Positions 34,772-61,769 of a DNA stretch of 64,000 nucleotides are shown piece after piece (position 1 is the first letter of the stretch; the number at the start of each line of letters is the position of its first letter). The DNA comes from Allolobophora icterica (lineage: Eukaryota > Annelida > Clitellata > Crassiclitellata > Lumbricidae), in NCBI GenBank assembly GCA_963556255.1, contig OY744617.1, positions 28,336,660 through 28,400,659 on the forward strand. The letters run 5' to 3'. Under the pieces are notes generated by a model, which had not been told where the DNA came from, did not search any database, and saw nothing but the letters and a program-made list of their open reading frames with translations. The translations under genes and the position numbers were made by a program.

Positions 34772-35317
34772 ATGGCCGACTCACACTACAAGATTCGTGG
34801 TTATCTCCGACAAAAAGGAGAAACAAATATGCACAAGTACAACCTCGATGATTTGGTTGGACTAACCAACTGGGGATATACTATCCCTAAGCCCACCGCA
34901 GATATGTTAGCCGCGGTTCCCCAAATCCACATCGATTTCGTTTCGGATGATTACCACAGCCGCGATATTTACACAGCGACTAAAACTGTGACTCTAAGTT
35001 CGTGGCAAACGCTTCCACTGACCGCGGCACGTTATCCTTGTATTACGTTGCAAACTAACAATGAGACGGTCTCTTTAGACCGCGGATTCTGGAGGCTTAC
35101 AATGTTTGGTGTTAGTACCGGTGATGCGTCAGTTCGCATTATTACAGCCGCGGGTAGCATCGATCGTACAGTTGACATTCAAAGTGGACAATTTGATGCA
35201 TCTAGGGCAATATTCATTCCAGGACAAACGAGTTTTCGAATTGAAGGAAAAAAGATAGGCGTTTTAAGTACTTCAACTATTGAGTTAAACGTAACGTTAC
35301 TGATAGAGCAACTATAA
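34772..35317 (+). CDS. unknown beta-rich virion protein (possible second spike/cap)
   Basis: 181 residues, 9 bp after the fibre stop. The N-terminal quarter is polar (YKIRGYLRQKGETNMHKYNLDD). The remainder alternates polar and hydrophobic residues as in a small jelly roll (TVTLSSWQTLPLTAARYPCITLQ, VRIITAAGSIDRTV, STIELNVTLLIEQL). There is no signal peptide, membrane segment or enzyme motif. Its place right after the fibre gene suggests a fibre accessory or a second attachment protein; I do not recognise it. Confidence 0.65.
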   Translation: MADSHYKIRGYLRQKGETNMHKYNLDDLVGLTNWGYTIPKPTADMLAAVPQIHIDFVSDDYHSRDIYTATKTVTLSSWQTLPLTAARYPCITLQTNNETVSLDRGFWRLTMFGVSTGDASVRIITAAGSIDRTVDIQSGQFDASRAIFIPGQTSFRIEGKKIGVLSTSTIELNVTLLIEQL

Positions 35318-35324
35318 AAAAACT

Positions 35325-35930
35325 ATGTCTTTGTACCCACCGCTGATGGAGTCAACAATTTCGTCAGACACGACGTCGCAAACATTTCGTCTGCAGAAGA
35401 TTGGCGAAATAGAAGCCTTCCTGAGGTCAGAGTCGATAAGTCGGGGACAACTATGCAAGAAGTATAAGAGGGTTGTAGATGTGGCTAATGGGGCCTCGGC
35501 CGGCCTTGCTATAGTTAGTCTTGGAACTGGGGTGGGTGGGGCAGCTATGTTAGCCACTGGTATTGGTTTTATTCCTGGTATTGTTCTAGAGAGTTTAGCC
35601 ATAGCGACGAGTCTTCTGGATATCATTGGAAATGTTGTAAGTAGAAGTTTCGTTGCTAAAGCTTCAAAACACGACGAAATTTGTATTTTGGCGGAAAGTA
35701 AGCTAAACACAGTTCATGACCATATTTCTAAGGCGCTGGAGGACACGGCTATTAGCGATGAAGAGTATAAGCTTATTCTGGGAGAGGAGGAGAAATATAG
35801 AACGATGAAACGTGATATACAAAGCAAGAATGGAAAAAAAGAGTTGCCGAGTCAAAGCAAAGACCAGATGGTGGCAGAACTAATCAAGAAACTAACCAGC
35901 GCTGGGTCTTCTCCGCGAACCACGATATAA
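35325..35930 (+). CDS. conserved Polinton membrane-active protein of unknown function
   Basis: 201 residues, 7 bp after the previous stop. A helical N-terminus (LQKIGEIEAFLRSESI) leads to a long glycine-rich hydrophobic region (about 53-103, containing GTGVGGAAMLATGIGFIPGIV) that could form a membrane hairpin. A soluble helical tail follows with KHDEICILAESKLNTVHDHI and ISDEEYKLILGEEEKY. I recognise this architecture from uncharacterised proteins encoded near the end of other invertebrate Polintons. No enzymatic motif. It may act in membrane interaction during entry or assembly, but that is inference. Confidence 0.72.
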   Translation: MSLYPPLMESTISSDTTSQTFRLQKIGEIEAFLRSESISRGQLCKKYKRVVDVANGASAGLAIVSLGTGVGGAAMLATGIGFIPGIVLESLAIATSLLDIIGNVVSRSFVAKASKHDEICILAESKLNTVHDHISKALEDTAISDEEYKLILGEEEKYRTMKRDIQSKNGKKELPSQSKDQMVAELIKKLTSAGSSPRTTI

Positions 35931-35945
35931 AAATTTTCATCGTAG

Positions 35946-36233
35946 GTGGTTGGAGTAGTGAGTCTGTTATTCCTAGCGCACCACCGCCGTACGATTAGCG
36001 GAGTTATAATTTTTACTGGCACACTCCAATGGTTTGGGCCGGCCTCGTGGGAGGGTCTCGGCCGGCAGCAAACGACACTCTTGCGGTTTGATGTGTTGGG
36101 GCAATCCACGATCCTTATTTTTTGGCTTTGGCCGAATTGGCTTAGAGACGGTCTTTATATCAAAGGACTTTCTATTGAGCCTGATTTCAAAGACTCACTT
36201 AACACCACGATTCAAAAGACTTCTAAGCCATGA
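35946..36233 (+). CDS. doubtful small ORF near the Polinton right end
   Basis: 95 codons starting 16 bp after the preceding stop, with a hydrophobic N-terminus (VVSLLFLAHHRR) and Trp-rich middle. An overlapping frame of 77 codons (36034-36267) is equally open, and neither shows a family signature. It could be a late small gene or chance. Confidence 0.25.
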   Translation: MVGVVSLLFLAHHRRTISGVIIFTGTLQWFGPASWEGLGRQQTTLLRFDVLGQSTILIFWLWPNWLRDGLYIKGLSIEPDFKDSLNTTIQKTSKP

Positions 36234-36387
36234 TAGCCATAGGCACTGCTTGGAAACCAATCTTTGATAAGGGTCTGTGGGCCCTGTCCCGAAGCCGCTC
36301 AGTGTGACACTGTGACACTTGTGACCATATTATCAGTCACAACTATGAAAATGGTCACACAAAGCGTTCGTGGGCCCTCAGGAGGCC

Positions 36388-36582
36388 CTGGAAGTCGGCC
36401 TGCTATAATTGTCCGTGGGTTTCAGGACCCTCTGGAAGCCTAGATGGTATAGATCGGCATCCTCTTAATTCGGTGAGATAATGGAGTGGTGGGGACCAGA
36501 AAAACTGGGTGTTGTAGGCCAGTCAAAACTGGTTTAAAACGTAATTACGATGATGTCCCCAACCCCGTGTTACCCCACTACT
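36388..36582 (-). repeat. Polinton right terminal inverted repeat
   Basis: 195 bp, the reverse complement of 17856-18050. It ends CCGTGTTACCCCACTACT and is followed by the direct repeat ACTTA. Just inside it, 36290-36360 is rich in TGTGAC/GTCAC words that echo the left subterminal region. Confidence 0.95.
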
Positions 36583-36876
36583 ACTTACGCTAAACCACGA
36601 ACACTGCAACACCCAACCGTTATACCTCTAACTTGCACCTTGAGTGTACACTTTTCTATATAGCGATCGTATGGCCCTCTACCCTGATCATTTTTCAATG
36701 AATTCATGGGGTGAGATCCTTCACCACCGCCACCTGTTTGAATGGATGCCACGCCATTTACGGACCGCGTTTGCCAGAGATTTAAATCTCTTAAATAAGC
36801 CACCATTGGGAAGCAAACTGCGATCTCCGCTCACTCTCGCACAGTGGTGCAACCATGGGACGTACGCTCTAAGCAG

Positions 36877-37164
36877 CATGAGCGTCCGGAGGGGGAGCAA
36901 GGGGGTATTTGCCCCCTCCCTGAATTTTGCAAATTTTTTTACAAAAATAAAATCTTTTGATTATTACGATTATTACAGCAGTCCCAACACGGTTTTCAAT
37001 GCAAAAAACAGTTAGGTATTTAGGTAAGCTTTAGACCATTACTTATTTTTAAAGTTGTCACGTGTTCTGTATTCATTCATATGCAAAAACGTCAGTTAGT
37101 TCCGACCCTCCCTCTCCCCACAAAACTTTTGTTCCCCTTCAAAAAATTCTTGCGGACGACCATG
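36877..37164. mobile_element. MITE with CATG.GCGTCCG ends
   Basis: Left end CATGAGCGTCCGGAGGGG; right end reads, reversed, CATGGTCGTCCGCAAGAA. Flanks contain GCTCTAAG (36866-36873) and GCTCTAGC (37165-37172), a weak 8-bp duplication that would require three extra bases at the left. It resembles the ends of the 42649-44359 element. Confidence 0.5.
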
Positions 37165-37705
37165 GCTCTAGCCTCTAACCAATGTAACTAGCCTATAGGT
37201 GGGCCAGTAGCTTTTAGGGCGCTGTGGAAAATTATAAGGCGTCAGAACAGGCCTACGTTCATTAAGCCACGCCATCCTTGCCGGTATAATTGAAATGCAA
37301 AGCACCGGCTCCTATTATAATTTTATTGCGGTAAGATACACTAAAATGGCCACATTAATTCGACCCGTTCAATTCGCACGGACATTATCCTTGGTATAAG
37401 AGCTCATGAGCCACGCTTTTGCCTGTTTTTCTCGGCCTTAGCCTTCAAGACTAGTGTGATTGTTTACTACGCATATTGCCTTCGCTCGTGGCGTGGAAAT
37501 TTAACGTGCATATTTATTGATTTTCTCACGTAAGCGCAGTAAAAAAATTTCCTTTTGCTCGGCCGAGCTAGAAAGCTATATAGATTGCTCGTAGGATAAA
37601 GAAGTATTAATATATATTATATACGTACGTTGTAACAACCGGAATATATAAAGCATTGGCCTATGAGTATTGTATTTGAGTACGGTATTCTTGTGGGCGA
37701 AGATC

Positions 37706-37768
37706 ACATCATCATCATCATCGTCATCGTCATCGTCATCATCATCATCATCATCGTCATCGTCATCG

Positions 37769-37851
<83 letters not shown>

Positions 37852-38025
37852 ATCATCATCATCATCGTCGTCGTCGTCATCATCATCATCGTCATCGTCA
37901 TCGTCATCGTCATCACCATCACCATTATCATCATCACCATCATCATCATCATCATCATCATCATCACCACCACCATCATCATCATCACCACCACCATCAT
38001 CATCATCACCATCATCATCACCACC

Positions 38026-38092
<67 letters not shown>
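37706..38092. repeat. (ATC)n trinucleotide tract, about 390 bp
   Basis: ATC units with interspersed GTC and ACC variants. It is open in several frames (poly-Ser/Pro, poly-Ile/Val, poly-Asp on the other strand), none of which is a credible gene. Confidence 0.97.
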
Positions 38093-38093
<1 letters not shown>

Positions 38094-39179
38094 GTCCAAA
38101 TTCCAGAGTTGTTATTATTGTTCTTATTGTCATATTGTCTGCAACGTCTTCTCAGAAGGGTTTATACTTTATAGCACTGAGCACGATGATAATGTCCCGG
38201 AGAGGCAGATGGCGTTCCCTCGTTGAATAGCCACCAAAATCTGTTGGAAGCGTATAGGAGGAATCTAATGGGTCATGGATTGCGTCTGCTGTCAGGCTTC
38301 CAAGTTTAGCGATGAACTTGCTCCATTCAGCTTTGGTTCAAGGCGACGGTTACAAAGGCGGGGCATGAGTGTTTGTGATGTGCTTCACCCTGTGGGGTGT
38401 GGTTATGTGGTTGGTGGCTTCACCTGCTCTGACCAATACATGAGCTAGATGAGAGGTAATGTAAATATTCGTACTGTTACATCCAATGCCACGCATCGTC
38501 CAATATGACCAAAAGATGAGTGTCGCTCCATCGGAACGTTTTCCACTTCCCTTGAGGAGCCGAGAGGCTTTATAAGCGTAAAAATACTGTGCCGCTGTTG
38601 TTTGGTCACTCCTCTGCTATCCAGACTGTGGAGACCGAGTCCTCTTGCGTAGAATTTTTCTCCGTCGTGGTGGATAAATGCTGCTCTCACGGGTTTGTGC
38701 CCAGCCTCACCCAGACTGCGTTGCGTGTGTGAAGAAGTGGTTCCAGCAACTTCGCTCCTAATATAGGCGCTTTATAAACCTTCAGATTACGATTACGAAT
38801 GCATTCCGTTTCTACTCGTCTGAGACGCGCAGCCTCAGAGTCAGAGAGGTAACAGAGCAAGGGCGCAACTCTGCCCACAAAGTGATGATGATCAATAAAT
38901 CCTAACCAGTGTCAACTACAACAAGATGGATGACATCATCAATAAATTTTATGCAACATGAAACAAAATAAGTAGGCAAGTTATCGTGAAGGCATATATA
39001 GATCAGCATTATATTACATTACATTACACAAGACTGTCTTTCGCCAGGGTTGGGCTGAGAGCGCCTCTGAATAGTTTCCTTAAATGGGCGCTATAATTAT
39101 AAATGCTCAGTTGATTGATTGATTGATTTACATTAAGTAAGTAAGTAAGTAAGTATATTCTTTATTTGCGATAGTTAAG

Positions 39180-40047
39180 CAGTCTTATTGTCAAGACCTA
39201 TAACCTCAAGACCAAGACCAAGGCCAAGACTTTGAACCTCAAGACCAACACCAAGACTTTGAACCTCAAGACCAAGACCGAGACCTAGACCCAAAAACTC
39301 ACAATCAGGTCAAGACTTCTATTCCTTGCTAAAACATTGTCAAGTCGGAATTCTCGATATTTTAATGAAAACGGGTGTCTTATTTTATTCAAGCAAATTA
39401 ACTCCATATGCAGACTGCAGAGAATTCCGAATTCGCATTTACAGAAGTTCTTCATGCAAAATGTTATTCCAATATGCCTTCTGTATTTTATAAAAACCAA
39501 TTCACTCAGAATTTTCTGACTGAGACGTGCCTTGTGGGGCCTCATAAAAATTCCACCATGTGAAAAAATACTTTCTGCTGGTGCTGAAGTCGCTGGCACA
39601 CACAGTAGCTTTTCAAGCACTGGATATAAATGTACAAATCGTGAGTCTTTTTGAAATTCTCCCATGGTTTATCAGACCGTCTGGCTTCAGAAACAAGTCT
39701 CGGCAGGGCTTCCAGATAGTGTATAACTGTTGCTGATGCCGATGAATGTTCCTGACCAACAAGACTTTATCCGTTCGTAGGTATTTGTCGTCGGCTATGA
39801 TGCAAACAGGCTTGATAAATTTCTAAATTCTTGAGTTTTGTTAAGTGACTGTTCATATTGACAGCCGAGTCTTGGTCTTGGTCTTGCGAGACCAAGACCA
39901 AGACTTTGAACCTCAAGACTATAGGCCAAGACTTTGAACCTCAAGACAAAGACAAAGACTTTTGGCCTCAAGACCAAGACCAAGACTTTTAAAAACGAAC
40001 TCGAGTGCACTCGAGACCAAGACCTGGTATCGAGGACAACAAGACTG
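39180..40047 (-). mobile_element. hAT transposon deletion derivative, 868 bp
   Basis: Terminal inverted repeats are CAGTCTTATTGTC (39180-39192) and, reversed, CAGTCTTGTTGTC (40035-40047). They are flanked by a perfect 8-bp duplication TAGTTAAG (39172-39179 and 40048-40055). Both ends carry subterminal arrays of AAGACCAAGACTTTGAACCTC. Between them, the minus strand keeps a piece of the transposase. Confidence 0.92.
39285..39665 (-). pseudogene. hAT transposase C-terminal dimerisation domain remnant
   Basis: The minus-strand frame includes YPVLEKLLCVPATSAPAESI followed by FSHGGIFMRPHKARL and LSELVFIKY. This is the hAT family C-terminal dimerisation motif (L.VPATSAPSER.FS..G). Everything upstream (BED finger, DDE catalytic core) has been lost between the element ends, so it cannot encode an active transposase. 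The remainder of the frame past FIKY is unrelated or degraded. Confidence 0.88.
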
Positions 40048-40351
40048 TAGTTAAGTAGGCTGATATGTATGCAGAGAATACATCGCCGTTAATTATCGTT
40101 GCTTGTGAATTTCTGTCAATGCTCGCGAATAACTGAATGTGGGCCTACAGGTAAGAGCTCTTGAAACACTCAGAGCTCTTCAAAGTCAGTTGAGGGTGTT
40201 GGTGAAAAGGTGACCGTTGTTACGCTAATACATTATTTATGGACTTAGGCCTATAAGTCTGACGTAGAGTTAATTAGTTTTTGTTTCATTAGCCTTCAGG
40301 GTCCTAAAGATCACAGATCAATAGATTTGGTTCATTCATTATTTACGAACG

Positions 40352-57121
<16,770 letters not shown>

Positions 57122-60100
57122 AAACAACCAGCTTGTGAAAATCCTAAATATATCTTCGGTGTAGCAACTAGCAACCACCTGATTTCAGACCAGTGGATTC
57201 GAGTTGTTGCTTAAACATGACTGAAACGATTCTAGAAATGACCACACTAAAGCATTCTTTCACTTGGTAACTACGTGTATTAAGTTGTATGTGAAATTCC
57301 TATTCATAGCATCACAACCTAGCTGAAACTACACCACTGCCTTAACTAGTGAACTAGACTCCAACAACGGTCAATAAGGTGTGATCTGAATTTCAGAAGA
57401 CAGGTTCTACAGATTAATGAATCTAGGTGTTGAGTATCATCCTATCTAACATTAGTAACGCATTCCTCGGATCCAGTTTAGCAAGGTGGCAAAATGAAGA
57501 CTGTGACGTCATGAGGCACCCCAAGAAATGCTAACTTCATAGCCAAGTGTTACTTCTGGTATAACAAGTTTAGCTATCAGGTACAGTAGACCACCATATG
57601 CTTTAAAAAACCTGTGTTACCCAGCCACTACCATCTACGAGATTGACAATAAAATTGGACAGAATAGATTTTACATGCAATCATACAGCATCATATGTTG
57701 GCAATTCAAACAACACAAACAAAGCTACTTAACGGTTAATAAAAACCAACTTGTAACGTACAAGAGCAACTTTTTACAATCTCTACAGCAAGGGCAAACA
57801 ACTGAGATAAAACCCTTTTTTACAAGGAATTCATGTCCTGTCAAAAGAACTGCCAAATTCATTTCAAACCAAAATTAGGATAATGTTAGTTTTAATCTTG
57901 TTAATTAGCTCAGACAACTAGACAAACTACAATGCACAAAACCTGTAAGCAGTCATAAATATGTCGCCTTGTGCAAAAAAATCCTTTCTACGATATGTTG
58001 AGTAGGCCGCCATCACCCCATCAGTCAGCTTCAATCTGGATGTAACCTGACGATGTCAAAGGAAAGCAGTAACAGGGTCATCACCTCAAGATGCAGCACA
58101 TAGTTGTCTATGCAGCAAAGGCCATGTCAATGTACACCAATCGCAGCAAACTAAGCCTTCATAGTACAACACAGACTTCTAGCACTGTGCAACATGTTAC
58201 ACCTGTGGCTAACCTGAACGCCAACAAGGGGTTCACCTGCATACTGACTCTGACACAAATCGCAATTTAGGAATTTATTTGCAAACATTAGCTAATGATT
58301 TACTTGCTTCCAAACAATATCACACAAGTAGGCAAGCGATTTGGAATGTGTGAGTAACTAACAAAGCATCTACCTAAAAATGTGTACAGGAGATCAGATG
58401 CACATTAAATCAATGCATGTATTAAACGGCGCATCCCAGTACAATGTTCTTCCTCCTTTTCATTTTGTAAAGATACGCAGACTCCTCCATCATTACGCAA
58501 ATTTTGGCACAACATGGTCTGGGACGTGGATCCAAACTTCACATTGTTTTTAGAATAACTGTGTTACAGCAGAGTCTGATAATAATGCAGTCCTTGAAAC
58601 GGTCCCCAAGAGCACTTTGGTTTAAGCTCTTCAACATCATTCAATATCCTGTAAATAAGTGGCATTTTGGGGAATCAATCCAAATTTAGCACTGCCGAGA
58701 CCAGTTATGACCCATCCCAGAACCATGCAGCCCATCTGGTGACCTTCAGGATAAGCTGCCGACACCAGTCACGGCCACACTCTGTTTAAACAACACTGCT
58801 GGACCACTACAACCAGCTTTGTTAGTGTGCAAAACTCATGTATACATATGTATTAAGCTGGGATCAGTTTAAAAGTGTGCCAACAATGATGTAGTTGATG
58901 GCTGAAGTTGGCTTTGTTCATCATAGCCAACACGAATACGGCAGAGTGTTATTCAATTAGGATTGGCCGGCTGACATCGGAAAAGATTCTCCCCACACAT
59001 TCCTCACAGATGTCAGATGGGTGCATTCATACCATGGTGTAGCCTGGTTTTGGGGATAAGGCCCGAAAATTTTCCCCTGTCTAACACTTCACAACAAGGC
59101 ATCCTTATTTAAAGTTTTAGTAGCTGTGGACTGATCCCCTTATGCCCTGGGTGAGTGACTCAATTTTTTACCAGCACTTAACCACTTTAATGCTCAACTA
59201 TCCTACACTCAAGACGTTTCCTGCATGTTACAATGTTCCTCATAACTGTCTTAACAGTTGTAGATCACGAGATGTACCAAAAACACGAGTCATAAAGAAA
59301 TAAAAAACAAACACTGGAGATGCCTTAGCTGTGCAACAAGTCAGATATAAATGTGCATGCAAAATAACACCAGTACGGCAACAAGGTCGGTTTCACAAAA
59401 CCAATTCAACATTCCTAGACTGGGAACTACTTATGCTAAACAAACACTGAAAAATCTCTCACCAGCTGTTGGTGCACTCACTACATACATGTAATTGCAA
59501 AACTACAGCTTAAATGTATAACTAAAACTTTACCTTACGAATTAGATGCTAACACTGTCGTAACTTAAGCTATCCGAGTAGGGTAAGGGGCCGTGGCCCT
59601 CCAGCTATGACAACCACATAGCAACCAATTTTTAACAGCTGCCTACAGATTCTTCAAACTGTTGAAACATCCATACAAATGTTATAAACCCAATAAGTGA
59701 AATTACAAACAAGCACACGGGTAGCCACTTACGAAGTCAAACTGTACACAACAGAACCAAATCACCCAAACCAACCAGAACCCAACCAAACCATTTTTTG
59801 ATCACAAGGCGTGTATCAAACAGTAGCAGTCCCTTAGCAATTAACAGAGCAGTGAAGGCCGAAGTATTGCATTGAAGCTGGGTTATTAGTAGACACTTGC
59901 AGAAGCAGTGTTAGGTAGACCTTATACACCATGTTTGTGTTAATACCGCCAACAAATAAAGTTACCATACTTCAGCTAATACCCTGACCCATTAAAAAGT
60001 AATGTCACTAAAATCTGAGTTTTCTCCACATTGAAAGAAATTAAATTTCTGCTAATGCAGATCATCTTCACACCACTTAAGATTACACACACTGCATTTG

Positions 60101-60997
60101 TTACCCAATTCAAGTAAAACTAGTCCAAAAAACACTGCTTCATTCCTTTATCTAACGGCACTTTATCAGAACTAGTGTCTACAGAATCCTTAAGTGTAAT
60201 TCGTTTTATTAAACTTAGACCAGAATGCATGCAATCATAGAGCCTGACCTGGACATCATAAAAAAGAAGCTACCATGGTTATCTTTTCAATCCCAGACAA
60301 CCAATACAGATTCAGAATATATATTTAAAAGTCCAAAATCAAAATTACAAAACAATCGTTCAGTGCAAAGACAATATTACAAATATACCAACATGCTATG
60401 CTCATTTGCCTGTGATCTCTATGCCCTCTCTAACTGCTAAATATGCAGCAAAGGGTGCAGAAAGCTTGGATTTAAAACCAAAAGAAAAGCAGCCCTAGCA
60501 AACGAAAATTGAAGAATTAATACCGCAAGCACGTGCAAAATAATAACATAAATTGCAACGCAAGTGCCCAAATTAACTCGTATTTACATAAACATTACAC
60601 AATCCATATATATATGCATATATTTATATATGCATACCCGTACCAAGTAAAATACATAATATATACTTAACAATATATATATTTATGTATAATTACATAC
60701 AGATATACATCAATGTGTATATATCACAAAAAGATACAAGTATATATATGTATATCAATGTCGCAAGCATGTACTTAACTCTCAAACATATATGTCTGTA
60801 CATATACTTAAGAACTGGTTTGCTGTTTCGTGTTCAAGCTGTAAATGTCATCAATATTTTCTACTCGTCTGCATATTTAGGTCTTGTCACACACACGCGC
60901 AAAAACAGATGCATAACGCAGCCACAAATCCTGCATATGCATTAATATGTAAACTATGTATGCACCACGTGATGGTCTTTGATGCACAAGTTATAAA
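57122..60997. other. 3' UTRs and intergenic DNA between convergent genes
   Basis: A 3.9-kb stretch without recognisable coding sequence and notably poor in microsatellites until 60600. It probably contains the 3' UTR of the receptor gene (an AATAAA at 57648-57653 is a candidate) and that of the TM9SF gene on the minus strand (reverse-strand AATAAA at 60205-60210 or 58274-58279). Small open frames at 57675, 58504, 60225 and 60685 show no protein character. Confidence 0.5.
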
Positions 60998-61711
60998 CTA
61001 GTCAACATGGACGACACTGTAAATTTTCGTGACGAACCAGAAACAGGCGAAGAAGCCAATAGTTCCTGCAAGAGAAACAACAAGTGGCAGTAGAACACGT
61101 AGCTTTTCAGATCTAAAACTAATCTCATGTAGCTAACAAAGAAAATGCAAGTACATTGTGCTTACAGTATTCATCCATACTTATTTGCTAGAGCGCCTTT
61201 TGCCATACTTTTGTGGAGTGGCTCAGAGTGTTCAAGCAAAAGTGGAAATTTACAGCCAACATCATTTCGTTTCAAACAAGTGCTACATCAGTCTTCAGAC
61301 CCATACAGTCCAAGCAAATATCATTCTTTCAACCTGAGTGGACAGACTCTAGAATTATATGACTGCAATTTCAAATATCTTTCAAATTGGTAAATAAATA
61401 TGAGATTGCTTACTCACCTTGTCTAATATACCTTGCCAGCTTTTAAAACTTTTCTATTCTGCACTCTGTATTGTATTATTTGATGTATGTACAGGGGAGT
61501 GCGAAATTCTTGCAATTGGTCAAATAAAGAACATACTTGCTTACCGAATAAAAGTAATATGCAGAATTTGTGCTACGGTGAATCTAGAGTAACACTGAAT
61601 CTAAAGCTGTCACCTTTAGCTTTGGTGTTACTTTAAATTCACTGCAGCATATCCTGCCCGCTAGAAGTTGTAGCGGTATGGCCGCGTTATGGCGCCATAT
61701 AAATTGTCGTT

Positions 61712-61769
<58 letters not shown>

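Larger units (their letters stand above)
17856..36582. mobile_element. complete Polinton/Maverick (adintovirus-like) element, 18.7 kb
   Basis: The element is bounded by 195-bp terminal inverted repeats (17856-18050 and 36388-36582) that begin AG and end CT, as is usual for Polintons. The repeats look identical over their whole length by eye. The flanking sequence on both sides is ACTTA (17851-17855 and 36583-36587). It encodes the diagnostic Polinton set (protein-primed PolB, retroviral-type integrase, packaging ATPase, adenain-type protease) and the capsid set (double jelly-roll MCP, penton-like minor capsid protein), which in this family argues for virion formation. All core ORFs are uninterrupted, and identical repeats imply a recent insertion. 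The coding half is clearly less AT-rich than the flanking DNA. The left 3.5 kb is mostly repeats. It sits between divergent host genes (UNC13-like at left, Ig/EGF receptor at right). Confidence 0.97.
36583..40351. other. intergenic DNA between Polinton and receptor gene
   Basis: Contains an open but unrecognised frame (36644-36880), a MITE (36877-37164), a ~390-bp (ATC)n tract (37706-38092), retroelement tails (about 38680-38800 and 39050-39120, the latter ending in ATTG repeats) and a hAT remnant (39180-40047). No host exon recognised. The promoter of the receptor gene should lie near its right end. Confidence 0.6.

Noticed and set aside
37576..38230. Long poly-Asp, poly-Ser and poly-Ile open frames of about 185 codons
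   Set aside because: They are translations of one (ATC)n microsatellite; all frames are open because the repeat contains no stop codons.
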